Assembly (NCBI GenBank): GCA_030144725.1
Contig: JASKMD010000014.1
Location: forward strand, 5,073,370 to 5,137,369
Length of the DNA stretch: 64,000 bases
Reading direction: 5' to 3'
DNA from: Haematococcus lacustris
Taxonomy: Eukaryota > Chlorophyta > Chlorophyceae > Chlamydomonadales > Haematococcaceae
Made by a program: the position numbers and the translations under genes
In this document: piece by piece, positions 45,106 to 55,087 of the stretch
Layout: each line of letters opens with the position of its first letter
How positions within the stretch are numbered: position 1 is the first letter of the stretch
Notes under the pieces: model-generated
The model's database searches: none
Seen by the model: the letters and a program-made list of their open reading frames with translations, nothing else
What the model was told of the DNA's origin: nothing

Positions 45106-48100
45106 TGTGTGGTTGTTGAGGTGAAAAGGTGTGAAACCTGTGGCTGCGTGAACGGATGAGTTGTAGGCGAATTCAGCCGCAGTGAGGTGTGTGTCCCAGT
45201 CGTCGTGATGGGGTGAGACGAAGTTGCGGAGCATGTCTTCTAGCGTGCGGTTTGCTCGCTCAGTCTGGCCATCGGTTTGAGGGTGGTTGGCCGTCGACAT
45301 GTTGAGATGTGTGCCTGTGAGGTGAAATAGCTCCTTCCAGAATGCCGCTGTGAAGCGTGGGTCGCGGTCCGACACGATGACCTTGGGAAGGCCATGTAGC
45401 CGGAAAACATGATCGAAGAAGATGCGTGCCAGAATTGGTGCTGTGACTGTGGTAGTAGTGGGGACAGCGTGGATCATTTTAGTGAGCTTGTCAACAAAGA
45501 CAACAATGGCATCGTGTCCAGCTGCAGTGGAGGGCAGCTGAGTGATGAGGTCCATGCTGACATGTTCCCAGCGGTGCTGAGGAATGGGTAGGGGATGTAG
45601 GAGGCCGATTGGTTTGGCTGTGTTGGATTTGTTTCGTTGGCAGTGTGTGCAGGTGCGGACGTAGTTGTGAACTGATGCTGCCATGCGGGGCCAAAAGAAA
45701 TGGCGTGATAGTTGTGCGTAGGTTTTGTCCCTACCGAGATGACCGGAGATGGGGATGTCATGTGCTTCACGGAGTAGGGCGGTGCGCATGGGTCCCACCG
45801 GGATGTAAAGCCGGCGAGTCCCCCGTCCAGTGTGGTACATGAGGTTTCCCTGGATTTGAAACTGGCGTGCTTTGCCAGCCAGTGCAGCCGCTAGGTGGCG
45901 CTGGTACTGTGGATCTGCAGTCGCTGATTGTTCATCGATGTGCAGTTGAGGATGGGGTGCGGAATGCGACTCCGTTCCCGTGGCAGTCGGAATGCCTGGA
46001 TTGTTTGGGGCCAATGGAATGCCCGGAGTGTTTGGGGCCAATGGAATGCCCGGAGTGTTTGGGGCCAATGGAATGCCCAATGCGGAAGTGTACAGCTGGT
46101 AGTCAGCTCGACGGGATAGCGCGTCCGCCACCACGTTTTGCTTTCCAGGTATGTGATCGATGTGGCAGTTGTACTCTTGGAGCACTTCCATCCAGCGGGC
46201 TTGTCGCCTACTGTCAAGTCGTGGTTGTGTTTGCAGGTGTTTGTTTGCCCAATTGTCAGTGAGCAGCGTGAAGTGTGCGCCCAATAGGTAGTGGCGCCAG
46301 ACTTTGAGTGCTTCCACCAAGGACAGCAGCTCTTGTTCATGTGTGGGGTAGTTGCGTTCTGCTGGGAGCAGCTTCCTGGAATGGTAAGCCACTACACGCT
46401 CAGCAGGTCCAGTGCCTTGTGACAGCACTGCGCCAATGCCTATGCCAGAGGCGTCGCAACGTAGAGTGTATGGTTGTGTTGGATCAGGTGCAATGAGGAT
46501 TGGTGCCGATGTGAGTGCTTGTTTCAGAGCATCAAAAGCTGACTGCTGGGTAGAGGTCCATGTCACCTTGCCCTGCTTGTCATGCCCATCAGCCTGTGTG
46601 AGTGCCGTGAGTGGTGCAGCGATGGATGAGAAATTGTTGACGAAGCGGCGATAGTAATTAGCAAGCCCCAGAAAGCTGCGCACATCGTGCACAGTTGTAG
46701 GGACAGGCCATGAGTTGATTGCAGCTAATTTGCTAGGGTCACATGCAATGCCTGTGGATGTAATGATGTGTCCCAGAAACTCAGTCTGAGACCTGCCAAA
46801 CTCACACTTCGAGAGCTTAGCATATAGCTTGTGTTGGCGTAGGAGTGATAGAACTCTGTCCAGGTGTTTGGCATGCTCTTCGTGTGTGCGTGAGAAAATG
46901 AGGATGTCGTCAAGGTAAACTATGACATGGTCGTCAAGTTCCTGTCTGAAGATGTCGTTCATGAGGCGTTGGAATGTTGCTGGTGCATTACAGAGCCCAA
47001 ATGGCAGGACTGTGAACTCAAAGTGTCCATACCGTGTGCTGAATGCTGTTTTGGGGATGTCTTCTGGTGCAATGCGAATTTGATGGTACCCCTGCCTGAG
47101 GTCTATCTTACTGAAAACCGTTGCTCCATGCAGCCTGTCCAGCATGTTCTCTACCCGTGGCAGTGGGTATTTGTTTTTGATGGTGATGCGGTTGAGTGGG
47201 CGGTAGTCGACACACATGCGAAACGTGCCGTCCTTCTTACGAACAAACAGCACGCCTGCTGCGTACGGGGAGGTGCTGGGACGAATGAATCCTTTCTCTT
47301 GCATCTCAGTTATCTGGGCTTTCAGCTCAGCCAGCTCACTGGTGCTCATGTTGTATGTGGATCTGGTGGGAGGTCTTTTGCCAGGCTCTACTTCGATGCG
47401 GTGGTCCACAGCACGTTGGGGTGGCAAGCCTGCTGGTAGGTCTGCTGGGAACACATCTGCAAACTTCTGTGTGATGGCTGTGCAATCCATGATTTGATGA
47501 CGATCTGTGGCAGAGTCAATGCCAGCTGAAGTGATGGATACCAAGAACATGGGTTGACGAGTCTGCATGGCGACACGCAGCCCAGCTGTGCTGATGGTGT
47601 ACTTGTCTATGTCAGGATGTTTTGGGGATGGTGGTGCTCTCAGGGTGTGCTTACGCCCTGCGTGCTGGAATGACATGGTGTTGAGCTTCCAGTCGATGTG
47701 TGGGTTGAGGTCAGCAAGCCATGGTTTGCCTAGGATGATGTCAAAGCCGTGCAGCTTGGTGCAATGCAATGTTTGTACCCCTTTGTAGGAGGACATCCTG
47801 AACCGTGCATTGGGTATCATGGCTGTGCTCTGCTGTTGATGACCATCAGCCAGTCTGATCATGTCTGGGTCGTGCTTCTGAGCTGCCTGCACTTCAAACT
47901 TGTCGCAGAACTCTTCATCAATGAAAGAGGCTGACGCTCCTCCATCGATCAGAATGCGTACTGGATGTTTGTGGAATGTGCCAGCGAAGATGAGCAAGTC
48001 TGCTGGCTGGCCCTGTGTGTTGCTGAGTTTGGTTATGCGATAGCGTGGTGCTTTGGGTGCTGTAGGTGCTGGAAGCACATCTATGGTTGTGTCGCTGATT

Positions 48101-49203
48101 GGGATTGACGGCTTCGCCACTAGAATGGGTTCAGCGCTAGTTTCTACTGCTGTGGGTGCTGATGATGCGATAAGTGGTGCAAGGTCAGCTGGAGCTGCCT
48201 GTGGTGGTGGTGGAACCGTGGTGGTGGACCCGCCGGACGGTCTCGGCCACTGGTCGTTTTTTCGATGTGGTTGTTTTTTGGGGTGCTTACAGTCACGTAG
48301 CACATGTCCCTTTTCGCGACAGTAGGTGCACTGGTTGTTGGCGTGATACTGGGCTTTCTCTTCCTCCGTGAGTTGTGTGTATCGTGATGGCGGTGGTCCA
48401 GCGGAGGGCTGCCCAGTAGAGCTGCTTTGTGCACGTGGACGTGGTTTGTTGTGCGAAATGAAGCCCAGTTGCATGGGGACCGTGGTTGAAATGCCTGCAT
48501 CTCGATATGCAGAGTCGTGAGCCACAGCAATCTCCACAGCCTGCGAGAAGCTAGTGGGATTCTGGATGTCGACTAGTGCTCTTAGTGGTGGGTGTAGACC
48601 TTGACGGAACCTGTCTAGCTTTTCTCCCTCATGCATGTCTGGAATCTGGACGTACAGTGAGCGGAGTTGTGTAGCATATGACACAGCTGACTGGTTGGGC
48701 TTCTGCCTTGCTAGGTGCAGCTGGTCTCTGGCTTTGGACTCGTCTGATTTGGTTTTGAAGGCTGCCTTTAGTGCTGATGCAAATGCATGCCATGAGAAGA
48801 AAGATGTAGTGTCAGCCCGAATGGATCGATACCAAGCGCTTGCCAGTCCAGTCAGTCTTACACTGGTTGAGACTATCTTCTGCTCCTCAGATGCACCCGG
48901 ATACAATGAGAACACATCAGCCACTTGAAAAAGGAAAGTGTTCACGTCACCACGGCCATCATACATAGGCACTTCACTAAGCTTGATCAAGCCCATGAAA
49001 GTAGGTGCCTGCTGTGGGACTGGATGAGGTGGTGCTGATGGTTGTGGAGTGGCTGTGGGAGTCTGTGCTTGTGTGGTGTGTTGTTGTGATGCTAGCAACT
49101 GGGTTAGGGCTGCTGTCATGCTACCAAGCTGTGATTCTAATGCTTGTGACATTGTGTTGAGGGCCATCATGACACTCTGTGCCTCAGTCATGGGGGTCTC
49201 CAT
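44803..49203 (-). CDS. Gag-Pol polyprotein of Ty3/gypsy retrotransposon
   Basis: A 1466-residue frame. Approximate positions: Gag from residue 79 ([17 protein letters not shown]); CCHC zinc knuckle at 291 ([14 protein letters not shown]); aspartic protease at 419 ([12 protein letters not shown], with DGG where DSG/DTG is usual); RT about 620-800 with YLDD at 762 and [16 protein letters not shown]; RNase H with [15 protein letters not shown] at 917 and [15 protein letters not shown]; integrase HHCC zinc site at about 1140-1190; DDE core with Asp in VFVDKLTKM, Asp in VSDRDPRFT and Glu in [18 protein letters not shown] 9-residue motif (GIPLAPNTP) is repeated 3 to 4 times between RNase H and integrase. 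The last 40 or so residues after HLNN are out of frame. Confidence 0.93.
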   Translation of the reverse strand: METPMTEAQSVMMALNTMSQALESQLGSMTAALTQLLASQQHTTQAQTPTATPQPSAPPHPVPQQAPTFMGLIKLSEVPMYDGRGDVNTFLFQVADVFSLYPGASEEQKIVSTSVRLTGLASAWYRSIRADTTSFFSWHAFASALKAAFKTKSDESKARDQLHLARQKPNQSAVSYATQLRSLYVQIPDMHEGEKLDRFRQGLHPPLRALVDIQNPTSFSQAVEIAVAHDSAYRDAGISTTVPMQLGFISHNKPRPRAQSSSTGQPSAGPPPSRYTQLTEEEKAQYHANNQCTYCREKGHVLRDCKHPKKQPHRKNDQWPRPSGGSTTTVPPPPQAAPADLAPLIASSAPTAVETSAEPILVAKPSIPISDTTIDVLPAPTAPKAPRYRITKLSNTQGQPADLLIFAGTFHKHPVRILIDGGASASFIDEEFCDKFEVQAAQKHDPDMIRLADGHQQQSTAMIPNARFRMSSYKGVQTLHCTKLHGFDIILGKPWLADLNPHIDWKLNTMSFQHAGRKHTLRAPPSPKHPDIDKYTISTAGLRVAMQTRQPMFLVSITSAGIDSATDRHQIMDCTAITQKFADVFPADLPAGLPPQRAVDHRIEVEPGKRPPTRSTYNMSTSELAELKAQITEMQEKGFIRPSTSPYAAGVLFVRKKDGTFRMCVDYRPLNRITIKNKYPLPRVENMLDRLHGATVFSKIDLRQGYHQIRIAPEDIPKTAFSTRYGHFEFTVLPFGLCNAPATFQRLMNDIFRQELDDHVIVYLDDILIFSRTHEEHAKHLDRVLSLLRQHKLYAKLSKCEFGRSQTEFLGHIITSTGIACDPSKLAAINSWPVPTTVHDVRSFLGLANYYRRFVNNFSSIAAPLTALTQADGHDKQGKVTWTSTQQSAFDALKQALTSAPILIAPDPTQPYTLRCDASGIGIGAVLSQGTGPAERVVAYHSRKLLPAERNYPTHEQELLSLVEALKVWRHYLLGAHFTLLTDNWANKHLQTQPRLDSRRQARWMEVLQEYNCHIDHIPGKQNVVADALSRRADYQLYTSALGIPLAPNTPGIPLAPNTPGIPLAPNNPGIPTATGTESHSAPHPQLHIDEQSATADPQYQRHLAAALAGKARQFQIQGNLMYHTGRGTRRLYIPVGPMRTALLREAHDIPISGHLGRDKTYAQLSRHFFWPRMAASVHNYVRTCTHCQRNKSNTAKPIGLLHPLPIPQHRWEHVSMDLITQLPSTAAGHDAIVVFVDKLTKMIHAVPTTTTVTAPILARIFFDHVFRLHGLPKVIVSDRDPRFTAAFWKELFHLTGTHLNMSTANHPQTDGQTERANRTLEDMLRNFVSPHHDDWDTHLTAAEFAYNSSVHAATGFTPFHLNNHTRRCLWLYQRLTLHQQTKSRLKPPSSAWQLISQQPHITSTMHKNELLSMQTLNVRTTVSRLETRFTWPTASSLIHRLHNPLLIMPHASSLPGNMVPSVSLK

Positions 49204-49230
49204 CTAGCCACGCCTAGCTGCCTTGGCTGC

Positions 49231-49938
49231 CTAGCGTCTCTGAGCTGCCTGGCTGTTTGTGTTCACAGCCTGAGCTGGTGGTGGGACTGTGACTGGGTGT
49301 GGGTATGGTATGGGTTGTGGGTATGCAAATGGGATAGTGGCCCTACCAACGGCTATGTTGTTGATGAGCTGCTGCAAACCAGCCACTTGACTACGTAGCT
49401 CGCGGCTAGTTGCGTGATGGTAGTCCGCTGCAGCCCGAAACTTCGCGCACAGCTGGCACGGGTTGGAACTGGATGTCTGGACTGGGCGGTGGTGGGGTTG
49501 CGGCTGGGCAGGAGGCGGTACGGTCACTGGTACGGTCGTCCCCACAGTCGATGTTGCACTGAAGTCAGGTACTGGGATGGGCGTGTGCTTCCTAGTAGTC
49601 GCGCGCGCTGCAAAAAGCAGGTGGGCACCGTTTGCACGGGTAAAACGCTGCTTTCGCAGGTGAGCACTGCTTGCGCAGGTGAAACACTGTTCGTACAGGT
49701 AAAGGCACTGCTTTCGCAGGTTCAAACACTGCACGCAGTCACTTGCGCAGGTGGGCGTGGCGATGAAAGCCACTGGGTGCACTAACCTGCAGTCGGAGCT
49801 GGTGGGTTCGCAGCTGAAACTGCAGGTGTCTCGGGGGTCGGAGCTCCGTCCTTGATCCCGAGTAGCTCCAAGACGTCGAAGTCGTCTGGGTGCTCGTTGT
49901 GCACTGCAAAGGCCGATGATCGAAAACGTGGAAACCAA
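49231..49938 (-). CDS. Leader frame of the retrotransposon, function unknown
   Basis: A 235-residue frame between the LTR stub and gag, ending 27 bp before the gag ATG. It includes Cys-containing repeats (QCLNLRKQCLYLYEQCFTC) from a diverged 25-bp DNA repeat at about 49620-49750, then a Pro-rich segment. It may be noncoding leader that happens to be open. No homologous domain was recognised. Confidence 0.35.
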   Translation of the reverse strand: MVSTFSIIGLCSAQRAPRRLRRLGATRDQGRSSDPRDTCSFSCEPTSSDCRLVHPVAFIATPTCASDCVQCLNLRKQCLYLYEQCFTCASSAHLRKQRFTRANGAHLLFAARATTRKHTPIPVPDFSATSTVGTTVPVTVPPPAQPQPHHRPVQTSSSNPCQLCAKFRAAADYHHATSRELRSQVAGLQQLINNIAVGRATIPFAYPQPIPYPHPVTVPPPAQAVNTNSQAAQRR

Positions 49939-49939
49939 A
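49922..49939 (-). other. Putative primer-binding site
   Basis: Immediately inside the LTR end (…CTCTAACA), the minus strand reads TTTGGTTTCCACG. TGG two bases after the LTR is the usual start of a tRNA-complementary primer site. The matching tRNA was not determined. Confidence 0.5.
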
Positions 49940-49957
49940 TGTTAGAGTATAGCCGGG
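49940..49957. repeat. 18-bp LTR stub
   Basis: TGTTAGAGTATAGCCGGG, identical to the first 18 bases of both solo LTRs, then switches abruptly to Fanzor-like copy B. The last two bases (GG) also fit the Fanzor sequence, a 2-bp microhomology at the junction. Confidence 0.9.
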
Positions 49958-51836
49958 CTGCAGGTGGCCAAGCTATGGAACGCATTGCTGCCTACCCCTC
50001 GCCGCCAGAAGCTCGCCAGTCCCGAGCACAGATTCGATCAGAGCGTGCACATCGCGGATGGGCAAGGGCATGGGCGCAGTCAACCCCCTGGCCCATCTGC
50101 ACGCGGAGTGGCTGGGCGTTGACCACGGTGGCGCACGAGCAGCGCGACACTGATGGCAACGTGGTGTCCGTGTGGCACAGGACGCTGACAGCGCAGGACT
50201 GCCGAGACAGTGGCATCACGCGGCAGGCCCAGGCGACCAAGACGTGGCTGACCAAGATGAAGCCGCAGCTCAAGGCCCTGTCGCAGGTCAAGCCCAGCTC
50301 GCTGGCCTCGTACCGGCGGTTCGTCGACACCGTCCTGGAGACGTACGATGCCATGTGGGCACGACCGTGCCATTGTTACAAATGTAAAGAGAAGAACAAA
50401 TATATGCAAGTGTTGAGCGACTAAGCTGTAACTAGATGCATAGCAATGCAGAACAACACCATACCTGCGCGAGGGCACGACCGTGCCGTCGTGCCTCAAG
50501 CAGGTGCCTGCTTAAATCCTACCGGGTCACACACTACCCGTGACGAAGCTACCCGTGACTACCCGTGGCTTGACTGTAATCTCCAACAGAGGTCTCCAAG
50601 CCGCGCTGGGTCAACGCCAAGTTCCGGCTCTATTGTGGCAAGCAACGGGTGGTGGCAAGATTCTGGTTTAAGGTAAAGCCTAGTGGCAGTAGGCCAAGGA
50701 GCTAGGCAGTAGTCAACCAAAGTCAGCTCTTGCTCTTCCACCTGGCCAACTGCTACTGCTGCTGCCCCATGCTGAACCTGACCTTACACATGTGTGCCAT
50801 GTGTGTTGTACCATGTGTGTGGTTGCAGCTCATCAAGCAGGCCAAGCAGCAGTGGCCGGACCGCATCCTGGCACTTGGGACAGCTAGCTTCAGTGGCAAC
50901 GGCACCATTGGCCGCAGGGGTGTCCTAGTCAGCCAAATGTTGAAGGAGGCGCTGAAGGCAGTTCCTAGCAGGGCAAGTGGTGATGGTGGATGAATTCCGA
51001 ACCAGCAGGGTCAGCTCAGCCAACAACACCCCTAGCGAGACCCTCCCTGACACGCAGCCAGAGTCCTTCAGATAAGGGGGTGGAGGATAGGGTCAAGGTG
51101 AGGGGTTGGCAGTGTTGGGAGGTGGTGAGTCAAGGTGACTGGGTAGGGTCAAGATAAAACATCTTTGGTTCGAAAAGGCACAAAAAGCAATAACAACATC
51201 ATCAGGTAAGCATTGGCCCAACCCTACAGTTGTGCATGACATGAGCATGTTTCATGTTAGAGTATAGCCGGGACAGCAGGATACATGGCTGACTATACGA
51301 GGTTCTGCGGTTAGTAGCTGACGGAACAGCTGAGCAACTGCAATACTAGTGGCCTGCGTACTCTTGAGAGAAGACGCTTGACCGGACGGGTGATTCCAGG
51401 AGACGACTTGCAGACGGAACTGCACGGAGGTGACTGGTGCTTTGTTCTGGGAAGCTCCAAGTCCTTACAATAAGCAATGCTGGACATTAAATCAGCAAAG
51501 ATCAACTAACAACTAACAGAAGATACTTTTAGTAGAATCCCGCATGCAACACAAGATCTAACATGCAGGGCTGGAAAGACCTGCAGGCGCATTCAAAGAT
51601 CATGCAAACTAGGTTCAAAGCAGCACTGTAACATTTCACATGACATGGCACATGACTTGACTTCATGCATCTCCCACACTCATGTGCAGGTAAACATTCG
51701 CCGTTGTGCAGTCGGCCCAGGCCCACGACCCACTGATCTGCGCAGATGGGAAGGCCGCCCAGCCCTGCCAAAGCCAGGTCAGCCAGGCCAGGAGTGGGCA
51801 CTGTTACGCAAGTGGTGGCGCAAGCTGCAGCGGTAG
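49956..51836 (+). pseudogene. TnpB/Fanzor-like nuclease, partial duplicate (copy B)
   Basis: Identical to copy A from the second exon on, with the same RuvC-I frame change, the second frameshift and the LTR insertion, ending at the TAG after KLQR (51834-51836). It lacks the first exon (RHIFIDTRGLYG) because it begins at the junction with the LTR stub, so it is 5'-truncated as well as frameshifted. It was therefore copied after the gene had already decayed. Confidence 0.6.
51255..51633. repeat. Solo LTR of the Ty3/gypsy element (in copy B)
   Basis: 379 bp with the same ends and the same TTTCA target duplication (51250-51254 and 51634-51638) as the LTR in copy A. It differs from it at 8 positions, 7 of them transitions. 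Confidence 0.88.
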
Positions 51837-51948
51837 CCAGCTATGGCAAGACAATCTAGAAAATACAAAGTACGCTAGTACGCTGCCGATCAGTGTGGGC
51901 CGTCGCTTCTCCTGATTGAACTCCGCCTCATACTCAAACTCCAGCTCC

Positions 51949-52236
51949 TCACAGCTCACACTGTGCCTGCTGCTCCTTGCGTGGCTCTCTTAGCACCAAA
52001 CAAGCTCCTTGCATGGCCCTGCACCCCTCCACATCATCATGCATGCGCTCCACATCAGCCTCTATCATGCTGCAAACAGCTGCTTGCCTTGCGTCGTCCA
52101 GCACCAGGTAGCGCTGAAGCATAATGTGGCCACATTGCGTGTGGCTGGCACTGATGTCTTGTGCATGGCATCGCACAACGTGATGCTCGTTAGCCCAATC
52201 CATCAGAACAGCAGCCTCACACACTTTCCCCACCAT
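51949..52236 (-). CDS. Unknown small protein next to copy B
   Basis: A 95-residue frame: MVGKVCEAAVLMDWANEHHV, then QCGHIMLQRYLVLDDARQAA and EADVERMHDDVEG. Its 3' two-thirds lie in the 2230-bp repeat and so also occur at copy A, where the 5' end is replaced by retrotransposon sequence. Family not recognised. It starts right after the stop of the coiled-coil frame at 52238. Confidence 0.35.
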   Translation of the reverse strand: MVGKVCEAAVLMDWANEHHVVRCHAQDISASHTQCGHIMLQRYLVLDDARQAAVCSMIEADVERMHDDVEGCRAMQGACLVLREPRKEQQAQCEL

Positions 52237-52237
52237 T

Positions 52238-52849
52238 TCAGTTGTAACATTTGCTCATCTGGACTAACACTTCAGCCACCTTTTGGGCCTCGAGCTGTTG
52301 CTGCAGCCTGTGAAGCTGCTGTTGCAACGACTCGAAGCGAGCTTGCTGCTCAGTCAGCAGGCGCTGCTCAGTTAGCTGCTGCTCCTTGGATTGCAAGTCT
52401 GACTGCTGCTGCTGCAGCAGGTGCTGCCGCTCAGTCAACTCCTGCTCCCTCCGGCTAAGGTCCGCTTGCTGCTCCCACTGTAGCATAGCTGCCTGCTGTT
52501 GCGCCACCAAGCCAGCCAGCTGCTGATCCTTGATTTGAAGCTCACCCCGCTTGAGGTCCTGAAGCTGTTGTTGTAGATGCTACAAGCGCTGGATGTCAGC
52601 AAGCTGCTGCTCCCTGTGCTGCAGGTCTGCCTGCAGCTGGTGCAACTGCGCCTCAGCCTCATCAGCACCAGCATCAGCCTGTGCCTGTGCCTCAGCCTCA
52701 GCGGCAACAGCCTTGGCCTTGGCCTCAGCCTCAACAGCCCTGCGCTGTGCCATAACCTCCCTTGCTTTCTGCACATTGGCACATTTAGCCTTCACTCCCC
52801 TTTTCTTGTTACCCATGGCCTTCACCAGCCTGCACAATGGCACACACAA
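52238..52849 (-). pseudogene. Coiled-coil protein interrupted by an in-frame TAG
   Basis: Two frames in the same register, 52580-52849 and 52238-52579, are separated only by a TAG at 52580-52582. The first begins, after an upstream stretch, MGNKKRGVKAKCANVQKARE and continues Ala/Glu/Gln-rich. The second is a Gln/Leu/Glu coiled coil (LSRREQELTERQHLLQQQQS). Both halves look like one protein of about 200 residues. The stop may be a mutation or a sequencing error. Function unknown; the basic N-terminus suggests a mobile-element or nucleic-acid-binding protein. Confidence 0.5.
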
Positions 52850-55087
52850 ATTTCAGCGTGATTTCTGCATATATTTGACTGTTTAGATGCTGCTCGTGGT
52901 TGCTCGGGAGCCACAGGCATGAATGCGGTAAGCATCTTGTGCAACCTGCAATTCTGCAACTTGCACCTGGCAATCCGCCGTCACGGTCACGCTCCCAGCA
53001 TGGAAATGTATCTCGATGCGTGCTGAGACGAGTCAGGATGCGCCATTCTGCCATACGCCGCGCTGGGTCCAGGCTGCCTATAGCAGTCGCTAAGAGTGTC
53101 TGCGAGGCTGAAGAACACGTCGCGGGTTAGGGGCCAGACACCCGGCAAACCGCTGGGGCTGGCTGCACACTAGTCAAGCCATCAGCAGCTCATCGTACCA
53201 ATCGGCGGCCTCATCCGTACAGTGAGTCAAGTTTTTGTCTCTTGGGCCATGGGTGTGGGCCAACCGCGGGGGTTACCCAAGGTGGGGGTAGGGAAGGGGT
53301 AAGGGGGTGGGCTGGGGCGGGAGGGCGGCAGTGGAGTCGCGGAGGGTGGCAGCGCAGAGCTCAAACAGGATAGGGGTAAAACTGGTGGTATAGCGAGGCT
53401 GGGAAGGGCGGCAGTTGGTCGGCATGGACATGGGAGGGGTGCATTGCGTACGATCTCGGGCGGAAGTGGAGAATCTATCAGGTCGCCGTCTTTGAAACCT
53501 CGGTTTACAAGCCATTGCATAACTGGTGTCAACCTTACCCTACACTATTCACTGCATCCATGTGTACAACCATCTCTGATCTCGAGACCTTTTGACCAGA
53601 GGAGCACTATCAAACAACCAGATCTCCCAACACCAGCACCTCAAGGTCTCGTCGGCCACAGTCAATAGAGCAACCCAGCCAACTACATGCACGCCCCTGC
53701 TGGCTACGAAGTAGGGTGTTTTGAAGCGGCCACACAAGCCTGGCCAAAGAATCCCACAGCCACCCTGGCTGCACCATCACACTGTGATGCATGGTGCCGC
53801 CGCCATTTGATGCAGTTTCAGCACACTCTACCACTCCATGTGTCACACCACTCACACTACCTTTGTCAAAGCCTCTTCCCCTCCTTCACAGTGAATACCC
53901 AGCTTGCTGTCAAACCCTTTCCATGAGCTGTACAGCCAGGTGGTGTGCCGAGTGCTCAGCAACCCCTCCCCTCGTCTCAACTGCATGGCTGTCAGTCCAG
54001 AGATCTGCAACTCGCACTGATGTAGCATGGCAGCACGCAGATTGCCTCACGCCCCAACACCGCCATGTCCGCAGACACGAGATTACAGCAGAAACCCTGC
54101 CAGGCCCTACCCAGGTCTCACCCAGCCACCCAGCTTCCAACAGCCACCCCACCCCACCCCACCCCACCCCACCCCACCCCACCCCACGCCCCTGCACTTT
54201 CCACCTGGCTCACCTTCCACCACGCAATGCCAACTCTCTCCCTGTTACCACTTCCCGGCCCCCAACCCTGCCCCGGCTCAACACCTTGTGACATGCTGCC
54301 CTTTGACCCTCGCCCATCAAAACACCCCTGTTCCCACCCCGCCCCAGCACCTCCCTCCTGGCTGCTGGCATGGTGGAGTGCAGCCATGCAGCCTAGGCAG
54401 GCCTGGGCAGACCCACAACCCCTGTGGTCCGCGACCACTCTCCTCTTGCTACAGGTTGTACACACCTGACACCCACAGGCAGGAAACTGGCCTCCTGCAG
54501 ACCCCTGCAGCAGCAGCAGCAACCTCTTCCCTCCAGCCCCTCCACCGCCAGCCTGCACCCATTCTCTGTAAGCTGCCTGTAACCATCCTGCAACTGGCCA
54601 CAGGCCTAGCTGCCTCCCCGGCTTGCGCCCCTCCCCTCGCGCGGCTCCACAAGCCTGGCAGGCAGGTAGCCAAGCAAGGCCCCAGGCAGCCGACCCCAGC
54701 TGGGCTGCCGTCATTGACCAGTCAGCCGGCAGCCCGCCTGGCTCTGTACGGCAGGGTGCGCTGCAGGGCCCACGCCCAGCCAGGTGGTGCAGCACAGCAA
54801 GCACCGCTGCACTCCCCACCTCCACTTCTCCTAGCCTGAGGGTCAGGCTAGCAAGGGGCGAGGGTGCATCCTCGGTGGGTGCCACAGCCCTGAGCCTGTG
54901 TAGATCACGATGGCCACATGCCATAGCTTGACTGTGATGGCAGCCTTGACGGTAATGGCCTGCATCATGAGGACCAAAGGGCAGGTGTGCGCCCCCTGTG
55001 GTGCCCTGCCCTCACCAGTCCTAGCCTGTTCGCCCTGGTCTCAAGCCTGGGCCTCCAAGGCAGCCACCCCTGACCCCTGGCTGGCGC
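52850..55087. other. No gene recognised; contains repeats
   Basis: Holds a repeat shared with 60786-60905 (at about 53979-54100) and a short (CCCCA)n run at about 54143-54187. Several open frames are Pro/His/Thr-rich and repeat-driven. No splice-supported gene was found. Confidence 0.45.
53979..54100 (+). repeat. Dispersed repeat, copy 1 (partner 60786-60905)
   Basis: GCATGGCTGTC.-TCCAGAGAT-.GCA.CTCGCACTGATGT.GCATGGCA.CACGC, then CCG..TGTCC…GACACG.GATTACAGC. The partner at 60786 keeps the same order at roughly 80% by eye. Both copies lie within about 100 bp of a CCCCA/GGGGT array. Confidence 0.7.

Larger units (their letters stand above)
44612..49957 (-). mobile_element. Ty3/gypsy retrotransposon internal region, LTRs lost
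   Basis: On the minus strand it runs from an 18-bp LTR end (49940-49957), through a primer-binding-like site, a leader frame, gag, protease, RT, RNase H and integrase, to a break at 44611/44612. At that break it fuses to the flank of Fanzor-like copy A. Neither a full 5' LTR nor a polypurine tract and 3' LTR is present. The order RT-RNase H-integrase is that of Ty3/gypsy (Metaviridae). Confidence 0.9.
49956..52185. repeat. 2230-bp direct repeat, copy B (partner 42382-44611)
   Basis: See copy A. Beyond 52185 the sequence continues without a visible break as a minus-strand frame (KVCEAAVLMDWANEHHVV), so this edge may be the original context while the edge at 44611 is the rearranged one. Confidence 0.93.

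Noticed and set aside
42382..52185. The 2230-bp repeats as the retrotransposon's own LTRs
   Set aside because: They contain Fanzor-like exons and a complete 379-bp LTR with its own TSD, and the outer end lacks the TGTTAG terminus.
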